Shown: piece after piece, positions 18,043 to 24,909 of the stretch
How positions within the stretch are numbered: position 1 is the first letter of the stretch
How the letters are laid out: each line of letters opens with the position of its first letter
Origin: Hyphomicrobiaceae bacterium
GTDB taxonomy: Bacteria; Pseudomonadota; Alphaproteobacteria; Rhizobiales; Hyphomicrobiaceae
Reading direction: 5' to 3'
Length of the DNA stretch: 64,000 nt
Assembly (NCBI GenBank): GCA_020442165.1
Contig: JAGRKV010000064.1
Coordinates: forward strand, 1 to 64,000
Program-made: the position numbers and the translations under genes
Notes under the pieces: model-generated
Told to the model about the DNA's origin: nothing
The model's database searches: none
The model's input: only the letters and a program-made list of their open reading frames with translations

Positions 18043-19209
18043 TTGACGCATCGCGATTCATTTTCGACGGCAAATAAGGGGCGGCGCCGGGTTCTGATGG
18101 CAATCCTCATGACGGTGTCCGCCATAACGGCAGTGCCGTGTGGCCGTGCGGATGCGCAAGAAAAACCGAAGGTCGCACCTGAGCTGGCGGCAATGGTGAC
18201 ATCCGCCGTCGACAACACGATCGTGCCTGCCTACCAGTTCTTCGCCGATGTGAGTGGCAAGACGACCGCTGCAATTGCCGAATGGTGCGACCACCCAAGC
18301 CCGGCCACGCAGGAGGCGGCACGCAAGTCGTTCCATGGCAACGTCCATGCCTGGGCGCGGATCCAGCACATTCGTTTCGGTCCCGCGCGTACCAACAATC
18401 GATGGCAGCGTATAGCATTCCTTCCTGATCCGCGCGGCGTCGTCCGCCGGCAAGTCGCGAAGGTACTGGCAGAACACCCGCAAAATCTACTAACCGTTGA
18501 AGCCATCGCAGAGCAGTCGGCAGCCTTGCAGGGTCTTCCCGCTCTCGAACTCGTTCTTTTCGCGGCGACCAAGGCCGAAGCGTATGACGCTCAAACCTAC
18601 CAGTGTCGCCTCGCCAAGGCGATCTCAGGCCATGTCACCAAACTCGCAAACGAGATGGCTAGCGATTGGGACGGACCGGCCGGTTGGCGCCATCGGCTAT
18701 TTACCGCTGGCCCAGGCAACAAGGACTACCAGTCACCGAACGAAGCAGCCTCGGAGCTCGTCCGCACGTTGCTGACAGGCCTGCAGCTCGTTCGCGAGGA
18801 AATGTTGCTTGTGTGGCTCAAGGCAGCCGAAGCCAAGATGGCATGGGCCGGACTGCCGTTCGAGAAGTCGGGGCAGGCTCGCGACGTGGTTGCGACGTCG
18901 GTCGTGGCGCTGCGCAACCTCCACAATGCACTGCACCTCGATCGCGTCATCAGCGAAATCGGCGCCAAGGACAAGAGCAAGGCCTGGATGAAGGGCTGGA
19001 TCGCCAAGGCCTATGGCGACCTCGAACATGACGCCAAGACGATGGTCTTGCCCGCCAAGAACTCGGCTGCCGAGATCGCCTCGGATTACAACCTCATGGC
19101 GTTGAGGCGGTCGCGCATAAACATCAATGCTCTGCGGCAGCTGATCGGCCGCGAGATTGCCCCGGCTTCGGCTCTGACGATTGGATTTAATGAACTCGAT
19201 GGCGATTGA
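18043..19209 (+). CDS. Imelysin-family protein (second copy)
   Basis: About 388 residues from a TTG at 18043, chosen because GGAGGAC lies just upstream and because it yields an Arg-rich N-region (KGRRR) before the hydrophobic signal core ending GRADA. Longer and shorter starts exist (ATG 17968, ATG 18097). The body matches the second imelysin of imelysin/DUF1111/DUF1513 clusters, with LQGLPALELVLFA replacing the GxHxxE motif of the first copy, so the His-x-x-Glu pair is not conserved. It overlaps the following DUF1513 start, indicating translational coupling. Confidence 0.78.
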   Translation: MTHRDSFSTANKGRRRVLMAILMTVSAITAVPCGRADAQEKPKVAPELAAMVTSAVDNTIVPAYQFFADVSGKTTAAIAEWCDHPSPATQEAARKSFHGNVHAWARIQHIRFGPARTNNRWQRIAFLPDPRGVVRRQVAKVLAEHPQNLLTVEAIAEQSAALQGLPALELVLFAATKAEAYDAQTYQCRLAKAISGHVTKLANEMASDWDGPAGWRHRLFTAGPGNKDYQSPNEAASELVRTLLTGLQLVREEMLLVWLKAAEAKMAWAGLPFEKSGQARDVVATSVVALRNLHNALHLDRVISEIGAKDKSKAWMKGWIAKAYGDLEHDAKTMVLPAKNSAAEIASDYNLMALRRSRININALRQLIGREIAPASALTIGFNELDGD

Positions 19210-20305
19210 CCGCAGAAGACTGATTGGCGGCGGCGCTGCCCTGCTGGCATGCGCACCCTTGGCACTTCCGTTAAGCGGCCAGGCCGCGGCACGGTCCCGT
19301 TACGTTTCAGCCGCGCGTGGCAAGGACGGCAACTATCAGATCGTGTTCCTGTCGCAGGATGGCGTGGTTGAACGCACCGTGCCGCTCTCCGGCCGTGGAC
19401 ATGACATCGCGTTGTCGCCGGATGGCAGAACAGCCGTCGCGTTTGCACGCCGCCCCGGCACCTTCGGCGTCGCCATCGACGTCGCAGGACGCAAGGCACC
19501 TGAGATCTTCACTGCCACCGCCGGGCACCATTTCTACGGCCACGGCGTGTTCTCTACCGATGGCCGGTTGTTGTATGCGACCGAGAACGTCTACGACGAT
19601 GCGCGCGGCGTGTTGGGCATTTATGACATTGGCGCCGGCTACAAACGTATCGGCGAATATGCAACCCATGGTGTTGGACCGCATGAAGTCTTGATGATGG
19701 CCGACGGCGTGACGCTCTGCGTGGCCAATGGTGGCATCGAGACCCACCCCGACGCCGGACGCGCCAAGCTCAATCTTGATACCATGGCGCCCTCGGTCGC
19801 CTTCATCGACAGCCGCACAGGCGGCCTGAAGTCGCTTCATGCCCTGAGTGCCGGCCTCCATCAGCTGTCGCTGCGGCACATGTGCGGCGATGCGTCCGGT
19901 CGCGTTTGGTTCGGCGGTCAGTGGGAAGGCGGGGTGGATGACACGCCATGGCTCATTGGCAACGTCGCTATCGACAGACAGATCGCACTTGCAGAACCAC
20001 CCGCATTCTCCGGCAAGGAACTCAAGGGTTACATTGGCTCCATGGCGTCGAGCGCCGACGGGCGTATCGTTGCGGCATCCGCACCACGCGCAGGCCGCGT
20101 CCTCTACTTCGAGGCAGCAAGCGGCAGGCTCGTTGGCGAGGCTTCGATAGCCGACGGCTGCGGTGTGGCGCCTGCCGGCGGCGAGAGGATGGCGCTGACG
20201 AGTGGAGAAGGGATCTTTGAGGTCTCATCCCCCGGCGCCAAAGTCGGACATGAAAGCCGGACAGAAGGCATTTCGTTCGACAATCACCTGCGTCGCATCG
20301 CATAG
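19190..20305 (+). CDS. DUF1513 beta-propeller-like exported protein
   Basis: About 371 residues from the ATG at 19190 (another ATG at 19199). The N-terminus has a twin-arginine-like signal, DRRRLIGGGAALLACAPLA. The body is DUF1513, a WD40-like repeat protein with blocks such as GHDIALSPDGRTA, HFYGHGVFSTDGRLLY and GVGPHEVLMMADG. The family accompanies imelysins and DUF1111 in iron-regulated gene clusters; its function is not established. It overlaps the second imelysin by about 20 nt and ends 47 nt before the convergent rtcR stop. Confidence 0.82.
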   Translation: MNSMAIDRRRLIGGGAALLACAPLALPLSGQAAARSRYVSAARGKDGNYQIVFLSQDGVVERTVPLSGRGHDIALSPDGRTAVAFARRPGTFGVAIDVAGRKAPEIFTATAGHHFYGHGVFSTDGRLLYATENVYDDARGVLGIYDIGAGYKRIGEYATHGVGPHEVLMMADGVTLCVANGGIETHPDAGRAKLNLDTMAPSVAFIDSRTGGLKSLHALSAGLHQLSLRHMCGDASGRVWFGGQWEGGVDDTPWLIGNVAIDRQIALAEPPAFSGKELKGYIGSMASSADGRIVAASAPRAGRVLYFEAASGRLVGEASIADGCGVAPAGGERMALTSGEGIFEVSSPGAKVGHESRTEGISFDNHLRRIA

Positions 20306-20352
20306 CTTCAGTAGAAATCTTACGCTGCGCCGTGCACTCTCGCTTATTCGCG

Positions 20353-21951
20353 TCAGACAATACGTTCAATATCGCTCCAACTGATTCCATAGCGCGCCAG
20401 GTACTTCTTCAGCCGATCGGCGTCGTTGCTGGTGGACTTGGCAAGCCGCGATACCGCGAACAGTTTTCGCCCCGCATCGCTCAGCGAACGCGAGCCCCTG
20501 CAAACGCGAATGACGCTGGCGAGTTGCGCGCGGTCGAACAGATCGATTGATTCCAGACGCTCGGTTCCAACGATATGCTCGATCTCACTGGCATCGGAAT
20601 TGGGTTCGTCGCGCCGCCAGCGCCCTTTCAGTCGTTCGATTTCCTCCATCACGATCGCTTCGGTGATACGGCCCGACCGGGACAGCGTCGCCATGCGCGT
20701 GACCGAGGCGCCAAGATCGCGGAAATTGGCGAGCCATTCCGCATCAGCCGATGTGGCAAATCCAATGTACCGCTCGCGCGCTTCCTTGTTGATCGTGACG
20801 GTATCGCCCGTCGCCTCCGCGTAGCGCGCAAGCTCATAGTCGAGGTTGGGCGCAATGTCTTCACGCCGTTCCTTGAGGCCAGGCAGGCGGAAAATCCACA
20901 GGTTGAGGCGTGCTAACAGATCCTCGCGGAACCGCCCGGCCGCCACGCTCATGTTGAGATCGCGGTTGGTGCCGGCAATGAGCTGGAATTCGCTTTGCGC
21001 TTCCTTGTCGGCACCCACGGGCAGGAATCTCTTCTCTTCGATCGCGCGCAGGATCATGGCCTGCTCGTCGAGGCCCAGTTCCCCGATCTCGTCGAGGAAC
21101 AGCACGCCGCCGTTGGCCGCCTTGAGCAGTCCCGGCCGGTCGGTGGTGGCGCCGGTGAATGCACCTTTGACATGGCCGAACAGCGCACTCATCGCCTGGT
21201 CGCCACGCAGCGTCGCGCAGTTGACCTCCACGAATGGCCCCTTCACCTGATGCCGCGCGTGCTTGAGTTCATAGATCCGCCGCGCCAGTTGCGATTTTCC
21301 CGCCCCCGTCGGGCCGGTCAGCAGCAGCGGTGCCTTCGACTTGATGGCGACATGCTCGATGCGGTCGATCATGTGATTGAAGGCCGGGTTCCGCGTCTCG
21401 ATTCCCGACTTCAGGAACGATTGTGCCTCTGTCTGTTCCGCCTTGTAGCGCGCGGAGATGAGGTCATACCGCGACAAGTCGAGATCAATGATTCCGTAAG
21501 TTCCCGGCTCCCCATCCTTCCAGCGCTTCGGTGGTGTCATTTGCAGCAATCGGCCGGGAAGCACGCGCGCTTCCGTCAGCAGGAACCAGCAGATCTGCGC
21601 GACGTGCGTGCCGGTTGTGATGTTGACGAGATAGTCCTCGGCGTCGGTGTCGAACTGATAGGCGCGCGAGAAGTCATAAAGCCGCGCATAGACCTCCTCG
21701 AAGTCCCACGGATCGCGAAAGTCGACCAGATGCCGCCGCACGACAGTCTCCGGCGAGACTTGCGCGATGTCTTTCTCCACCCGGTTGGCGAGAGCGATAT
21801 GCGGCCGCCCGTGAAGCAGCTCCAGCCGGTCGATGACAAAGTCTTCGTGTTGGCAAATGGCGATCGTCGGCCGCCAGCGCTGCCAGCGATCGGGGTTCTT
21901 GCCCTGGTCCAGTGTCGAGCCCAGGAAGCCGATGACGACCCTCGGTTTCAT
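20353..21951 (-). CDS. rtcR: RtcR, CARF-domain sigma-54-dependent activator of RNA repair
   Basis: About 532 residues from ATG 21951 (a TTG at 21960 would add three). The N-terminal ~180 residues are the RtcR-type CARF domain, with VVIGFLGSTLD at the start and LVNITTGTHVAQI around residue 115. The central AAA+ domain carries Walker A LLTGPTGAGKS and the sigma-54 contact loop GAFTGAT, then LFLDEIGEL. A short C-terminal helical DNA-binding region follows. In other bacteria RtcR activates rtcBA when RNA ligands reach the CARF domain. It is transcribed away from the rsr-rtcBA operon, the usual arrangement. Confidence 0.93.
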   Translation of the reverse strand: MKPRVVIGFLGSTLDQGKNPDRWQRWRPTIAICQHEDFVIDRLELLHGRPHIALANRVEKDIAQVSPETVVRRHLVDFRDPWDFEEVYARLYDFSRAYQFDTDAEDYLVNITTGTHVAQICWFLLTEARVLPGRLLQMTPPKRWKDGEPGTYGIIDLDLSRYDLISARYKAEQTEAQSFLKSGIETRNPAFNHMIDRIEHVAIKSKAPLLLTGPTGAGKSQLARRIYELKHARHQVKGPFVEVNCATLRGDQAMSALFGHVKGAFTGATTDRPGLLKAANGGVLFLDEIGELGLDEQAMILRAIEEKRFLPVGADKEAQSEFQLIAGTNRDLNMSVAAGRFREDLLARLNLWIFRLPGLKERREDIAPNLDYELARYAEATGDTVTINKEARERYIGFATSADAEWLANFRDLGASVTRMATLSRSGRITEAIVMEEIERLKGRWRRDEPNSDASEIEHIVGTERLESIDLFDRAQLASVIRVCRGSRSLSDAGRKLFAVSRLAKSTSNDADRLKKYLARYGISWSDIERIV

Positions 21952-22094
21952 GGCAAACAATCATATACAAAATTATAAAATAGTCGATTAAAATATCAGA
22001 TTTTTAAGAACTGGATCTGGTTGAGTTTGGTTTGGATGAAATAAAAATCAACATTATCAATAGCCTAAGGTGGTGCTGGGGTGAGCGGCACGCA

Positions 22095-22114
22095 TTGGCA
22101 CGCGCGCTGCAATT
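22095..22114 (+). promoter_or_regulatory. Sigma-54 promoter of the rsr-Y RNA-rtcBA operon
   Basis: TTGGCACGCGCGCTGCAATT fits the -24/-12 pattern: the GG at 22097-22098 and GC at 22109-22110 are separated by exactly 10 nt. It points toward rsr, 100 nt upstream of its ATG, and the divergent gene encodes the matching sigma-54 activator. The AT-rich region 21960-22060 between rtcR and this promoter is the likely activator-binding area. Confidence 0.8.
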
Positions 22115-22132
22115 GTTGTTGGTGTCCGAACC

Positions 22133-22182
22133 GCTCCCGCCGCCAAGGCGGCCGATTAAACCGCCACTCGGGCGGCGGGAGC
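22133..22182 (+). promoter_or_regulatory. Stable stem-loop in the rsr leader
   Basis: A perfect 12-bp stem, GCTCCCGCCGCC (22133-22144) with GGCGGCGGGAGC (22171-22182), encloses a smaller stem GGCGG/CCGCC. It lies between the sigma-54 promoter and the rsr ribosome binding site (GGAGG at about 22204). It could protect the 5' end of the mRNA or act as a protein-binding leader. Confidence 0.55.
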
Positions 22183-22216
22183 TGGAGGAGCCGATTGCAA
22201 CCGATGGAGGCCCGTC

Positions 22217-23770
22217 ATGGCCAACAAGTCACTTTTCGCCACTTACGCCGGCAAGCTCTTGCCGCGCGCCACGGCGAAGAACCGCGAAGGCGCCAAGGCC
22301 TATAAGCTCGAGGCGCGCCACCAGATCGCCCAGCTCGCCATGACGGGTACGCTGTCGCGCACGTTCTATGCGGATGCGCACGCCCAGCTTGCCGATGTGA
22401 TGGCGCTGGCGGAGAAGGTGTCGCCTGAGTTTCTGGCCAAGGCCGCGATCTATGCCCGCAAGCGTGGGCACATGAAGGACATGCCCGCGCTCATGCTGGC
22501 GGTGCTTTCGCGTCGTGACCCGGCGTTTTTCGCTCTCGCGTTCCCGCGCGTGGTCGATAACGGCCGCATGCTTCGCACGTTCGTGCAGGTGATGCGTTCG
22601 GGTGCCACGGGCCGCAAGTCTCTTGGCTCGCGTCCGAAGTCTGAGATCCAGGGTTGGCTCAATTCTGCCTCGGATCAGGCGTTGATGCGCGCTGCGGTCG
22701 GCTCCTCGCCGTCGCTCGCGGACATCGTCAAGATGGTGCATCCGAAGCCCGCCTCGCCGGAGCGCCGCGCTCTCTACGCCTGGCTGGTTGGGAAGCCCTA
22801 CGATGTAGCGATGTTGCCGGCGCCTGCGCGTTCGTTCGAGGCCTTCAAGCGTGATCGCATGAACCCCGTGCCTGATGTTCCGTTCCAGATGCTCACGGCA
22901 CTGGAGTTGACGCCGGAGCACTGGGTTGAGATCGCGAAGAGGGCTGGCTGGCAGATGCTGCGCATGAACCTGAACACGTTCGACCGCCAGTGTGCATTCG
23001 CCATCGACGGTTTCGCGGAGATGGTTGCGGCGCGGTTGAAAGACCCGGCTGAGATCGCCAAGGCGCGTGTGCTGCCCTACCAGTTGATGATGGCCTACAA
23101 AGCCGCATCGAAGGACGTGCCGCATCAGGTGCGCGAGGCGTTGCAGGACGCGATGGAAGTTTCACTCGCCAACGTCCCGGCTGTGTCGGGAAACGTGGTG
23201 ATCTGCCCCGACGTGTCGGGTTCGATGTCCTCGCCCGTGACAGGTGTCCGCAAGGGTGCCACGTCCGCGGTCCGCTGTATCGACGTGGCGGCTCTGTTTG
23301 CAGCGGCGATGCTGCGTCAGAAACCGGCTGCCAAGGTACTGCCATTCGAGAACGATGTGGTGAACGTCGCCTTGAATCCGCGCGACTCGGTAATGACCAA
23401 TGCGGCCAAGCTCGCGTCGGTCGGCGGTGGTGGAACGAATTGCTCGGCGCCGTTGCAGGTGCTGAACAAGGCGCACGCCAAGGTGGATCTCGTCGTGTTC
23501 GTCTCGGACAACCAGTCCTGGATGGATGCCCGGCATCCCGACCGCACAGGAATGATGACGGAGTGGACGAAGCTGAAGCGCAAGAACCACGGCGCCAAGC
23601 TGGTCTGCATCGACATCCAGCCCTACGGCACGACGCAGGCGCCCGAGCGCGACGACATCTTGAATGTCGGCGGGTTCTCGGACGCGGTGTTCGAGATCGT
23701 TGCCGACTTTGCCCGCGGGTCGCTTGGCCCGGAGCATTGGATGGACGAGATCGAGAAGGTCGCGCTGTGA
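22217..23770 (+). CDS. rsr: Ro60 orthologue Rsr (TROVE plus vWA domain)
   Basis: A 517-residue RNA-binding protein. Residues ~1-330 form the TROVE HEAT-repeat ring (KAAIYARKRGHMKDMPAL and TFVQVMRSGATGRKSLG are typical), which in known Ro proteins binds Y RNAs on the outside and misfolded RNA ends in the hole. Residues ~340-510 are a von Willebrand A domain with a MIDAS motif, DVSGSMS, and a second metal-loop GGGGTN. A GGAGG site precedes the ATG. It is the first gene after the sigma-54 promoter and is followed by the structured RNA array and rtcB, so it is the likely partner of the Y-like RNAs. Confidence 0.95.
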   Translation: MANKSLFATYAGKLLPRATAKNREGAKAYKLEARHQIAQLAMTGTLSRTFYADAHAQLADVMALAEKVSPEFLAKAAIYARKRGHMKDMPALMLAVLSRRDPAFFALAFPRVVDNGRMLRTFVQVMRSGATGRKSLGSRPKSEIQGWLNSASDQALMRAAVGSSPSLADIVKMVHPKPASPERRALYAWLVGKPYDVAMLPAPARSFEAFKRDRMNPVPDVPFQMLTALELTPEHWVEIAKRAGWQMLRMNLNTFDRQCAFAIDGFAEMVAARLKDPAEIAKARVLPYQLMMAYKAASKDVPHQVREALQDAMEVSLANVPAVSGNVVICPDVSGSMSSPVTGVRKGATSAVRCIDVAALFAAAMLRQKPAAKVLPFENDVVNVALNPRDSVMTNAAKLASVGGGGTNCSAPLQVLNKAHAKVDLVVFVSDNQSWMDARHPDRTGMMTEWTKLKRKNHGAKLVCIDIQPYGTTQAPERDDILNVGGFSDAVFEIVADFARGSLGPEHWMDEIEKVAL

Positions 23771-23810
23771 TGCAATTGCACTTGCTGCAATTGCGTCGGT
23801 TCGAAAGTAG

Positions 23811-24017
23811 CCGCGCCCGCGATCGTCGAAGGGACTGATGCGCAGCATCGCCCTTCGGCGTGAATCGCTGGCGCAAACATGACGCTCGCGATCGTTCGAC
23901 GGACTGTCACGCAGTGTCGCCGTCGAACGTGAATCGCTAGCGCAAACACCGCGCTCGCGATCGTCCAAAGGCCAGATGCGCAGCATCACCTATGGTCGTG
24001 AATCGCTGGCGCAAACA
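23811..24017 (+). repeat. Three exact-length 69-nt tandem hairpin repeats
   Basis: Units at 23811-23879, 23880-23948 and 23949-24017, each ending GCGCAAACA. Each folds into a long hairpin: outer stem GCGCC-GCGAT with ATCGC-GGCGC, inner stem, and an apical stem with a GCA loop. Inner stems differ but remain paired: CGAAGGG/CCCTTCG in unit 1, TTCGACGG/CCGTCGAA in unit 2, CCAAAGG/CCTATGG (one mismatch) in unit 3. The outer stem shows C-G, T-A and T-G at one position. This compensatory pattern supports selection for RNA structure. Function unknown; the place is directly after rsr and before the Y-like RNAs. Confidence 0.8.
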
Positions 24018-24020
24018 AAA

Positions 24021-24107
24021 GTGAGGCCGGGGGGAATGCTGCCCGGGACTACATCGCTCCAAACCGAAGAAAGTCTCGAGCGAACGACCTCGTCCCCCCG
24101 GCCCCGA
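24021..24107 (+). ncRNA. Y-RNA-like structure A
   Basis: Closing stem GGCCGGGGGG (24025-24034) with CCCCCCGGCC (24094-24103), 10 bp. Directly inside is the conserved 5' box GAATGCT...ACTACAT (24034-24054) and, before the 3' stem, CTCGTC (24089-24094). The interior is short: a hairpin CGCTC/GAGCG with an A-rich loop, and no tRNA-like part. The same two boxes recur in three further structures, each with a different closing stem. Ro60/Y RNA partnership is known from other bacteria; assignment here rests on position after rsr and on covariation. Confidence 0.65.
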
Positions 24108-24145
24108 AATGCAGTGTAGCGAAGTGAAGGAGTTGATCGACTGAA

Positions 24146-24368
24146 GGGGGTGCTCACCTGGAAAGGCGCGGGTACCGGGAAAAGTCTTGGATTGAAACCG
24201 GCGGATTGAGATCCGGTTGTCGGCGCAAGTCATCATCGGGGTCTTTGCAGTTGCACCGAAACAGCCAGAGAGGGCCGAGTAGGGAAGCGCATTTCAAACC
24301 GGTGATGGGCCTTGGGTAATGCCTCGGTTCGGCGATTGTCGCGGGTTCGAACCCCGTCACCTCCACCA
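24146..24368 (+). ncRNA. tRNA-like element with encoded CCA and long internal insertion
   Basis: The 3' part is a good tRNA 3' half: T-arm GCGGG-TTCGAAC-CCCGT (24341-24357), acceptor strand CACCTCC (24358-24364), A73 and CCA (24366-24368). The complementary acceptor strand GGGGGTG is at 24146-24152, about 205 nt upstream, with one G-T pair. The region between folds into several hairpins (for example ACCGG/CCGGT around 24196-24215) but no standard D-arm and anticodon arm could be placed. It could be an elongated tRNA mimic or part of a larger Y-type RNA. It is not a normal tRNA gene. Confidence 0.45.
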
Positions 24369-24429
24369 GTCAAACGAACGACACTACAGTTTAGACAGTT
24401 GAGAAAGGAACAGTAGCAGGGAACGAATA

Positions 24430-24579
24430 CGTGACGAATGCCGGCAGGAACTACATCATTGCTAATGACCGGGTCGCGGGTTCGAATCCCGCCGGGTCCG
24501 CCATAACCCTTCTAGGGAAGCGTATGGACCCGTAGCTCAGCGGATAGAGCAGGAGTTTCGCCAAACACTCGTCGTCACG
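24430..24579 (+). ncRNA. Y-RNA-like structure B enclosing a circularly permuted tRNA mimic
   Basis: Closing stem CGTGACGA (24430-24437) with TCGTCACG (24572-24579). The 5' box GAATGCC...ACTACAT is at 24436-24456 and CTCGTC at 24568-24573. Inside, in order: small hairpin TCATT-GCT-AATGA; T-arm GCGGG-TTCGAAT-CCCGC (24476-24492); acceptor 3' strand CGGGTCC (24493-24499) followed by GCCA; a 22-nt connector with hairpin CCCT/AGGG; acceptor 5' strand GGACCCG (24526-24532); TA; and D-arm GCTC-AGCGGATA-GAGC (24535-24550). The tRNA-Arg-like halves are thus in 3'-then-5' order, and the anticodon arm is replaced by the Y stem. Confidence 0.75.
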
Positions 24580-24622
24580 ACAAATGCTGCTGAACCGAAC
24601 TGAAAGGAAGAACGAAAGAGAA

Positions 24623-24733
24623 TCCGGCGAATGCCTGTGGGAGTACATCCTCCGCCAATGAGCGATTGCGTCTGGAAAGCGCACCCGACCCACCGTTATC
24701 GGGAGCTCGCCTCTCACATCTCTCGTCGCCGGA
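24623..24733 (+). ncRNA. Y-RNA-like structure C
   Basis: Closing stem TCCGGC (24623-24628) with GCCGGA (24728-24733), extended by GA/TC. The 5' box GAATGCC...AGTACAT is at 24629-24648 and CTCGTC at 24722-24727. The interior forms two adjacent hairpins, TGCG/CGCA and CCCGA/TCGGG, enclosed by GCGA/TCGC, a three-way-junction shape. It shares the 3' flank CTCACATCTCTCGTC-like sequence with structure D. No T-loop consensus is seen inside. Confidence 0.62.
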
Positions 24734-24744
24734 GCCTGACTGTA

Positions 24745-24860
24745 AGAGCGTGGCGAATGCCGATGGGACTACATGGGAAGGGCGCAAGCCCGAGAGGTTC
24801 GAGTCCTCGCGCGCGCCAAGCGGTGTGCGAAGTCTCATCACCCCTCGTCGCCACGGCTCT
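24745..24860 (+). ncRNA. Y-RNA-like structure D with T-arm-like module
   Basis: Closing stem AGAGCGTGGC (24745-24754) with GCCAC-G-GCTCT (24850-24860, one bulged G). The 5' box GAATGCC...ACTACAT is at 24755-24774 and CTCGTC at 24844-24849. Inside are a GGGC-GCAA-GCCC hairpin, a T-arm-like hairpin with loop TTCGAGT, and a 7-bp stem GCGCGCC/GGTGTGC closed by AAGC, comparable with the acceptor stem of structure B but capped. It ends 49 nt before rtcB. Confidence 0.62.
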
Positions 24861-24909
24861 TCTTGGCTGCATGCTGGAAATCGACTCTTGAGAAAATGGA
24901 AGACGTGTC

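Noticed and set aside
23162-23989. Minus-strand frame with a repeated Cys-Ala-Ser-Asp-Ser-Arg peptide
   Set aside because: The repeats come from the 69-nt tandem RNA units, and the rest is a shadow of rsr.
23811-24017. CRISPR array
   Set aside because: The units are contiguous with no spacers and are internally paired; no cas genes are near.
24154-24366. Minus-strand frame with a GFEPAT-like peptide
   Set aside because: It is the antisense of a tRNA T-arm and acceptor strand; this peptide is a common false gene over tRNA sequences.
24146-24368. tmRNA or intron-containing tRNA gene
   Set aside because: The tmRNA start consensus is absent, no tag frame was seen, and no D-arm plus anticodon arm or group I core fits.
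24451-24717. Minus-strand frame with a similar GFEPAT peptide
   Set aside because: Antisense of the permuted tRNA mimic in structure B.
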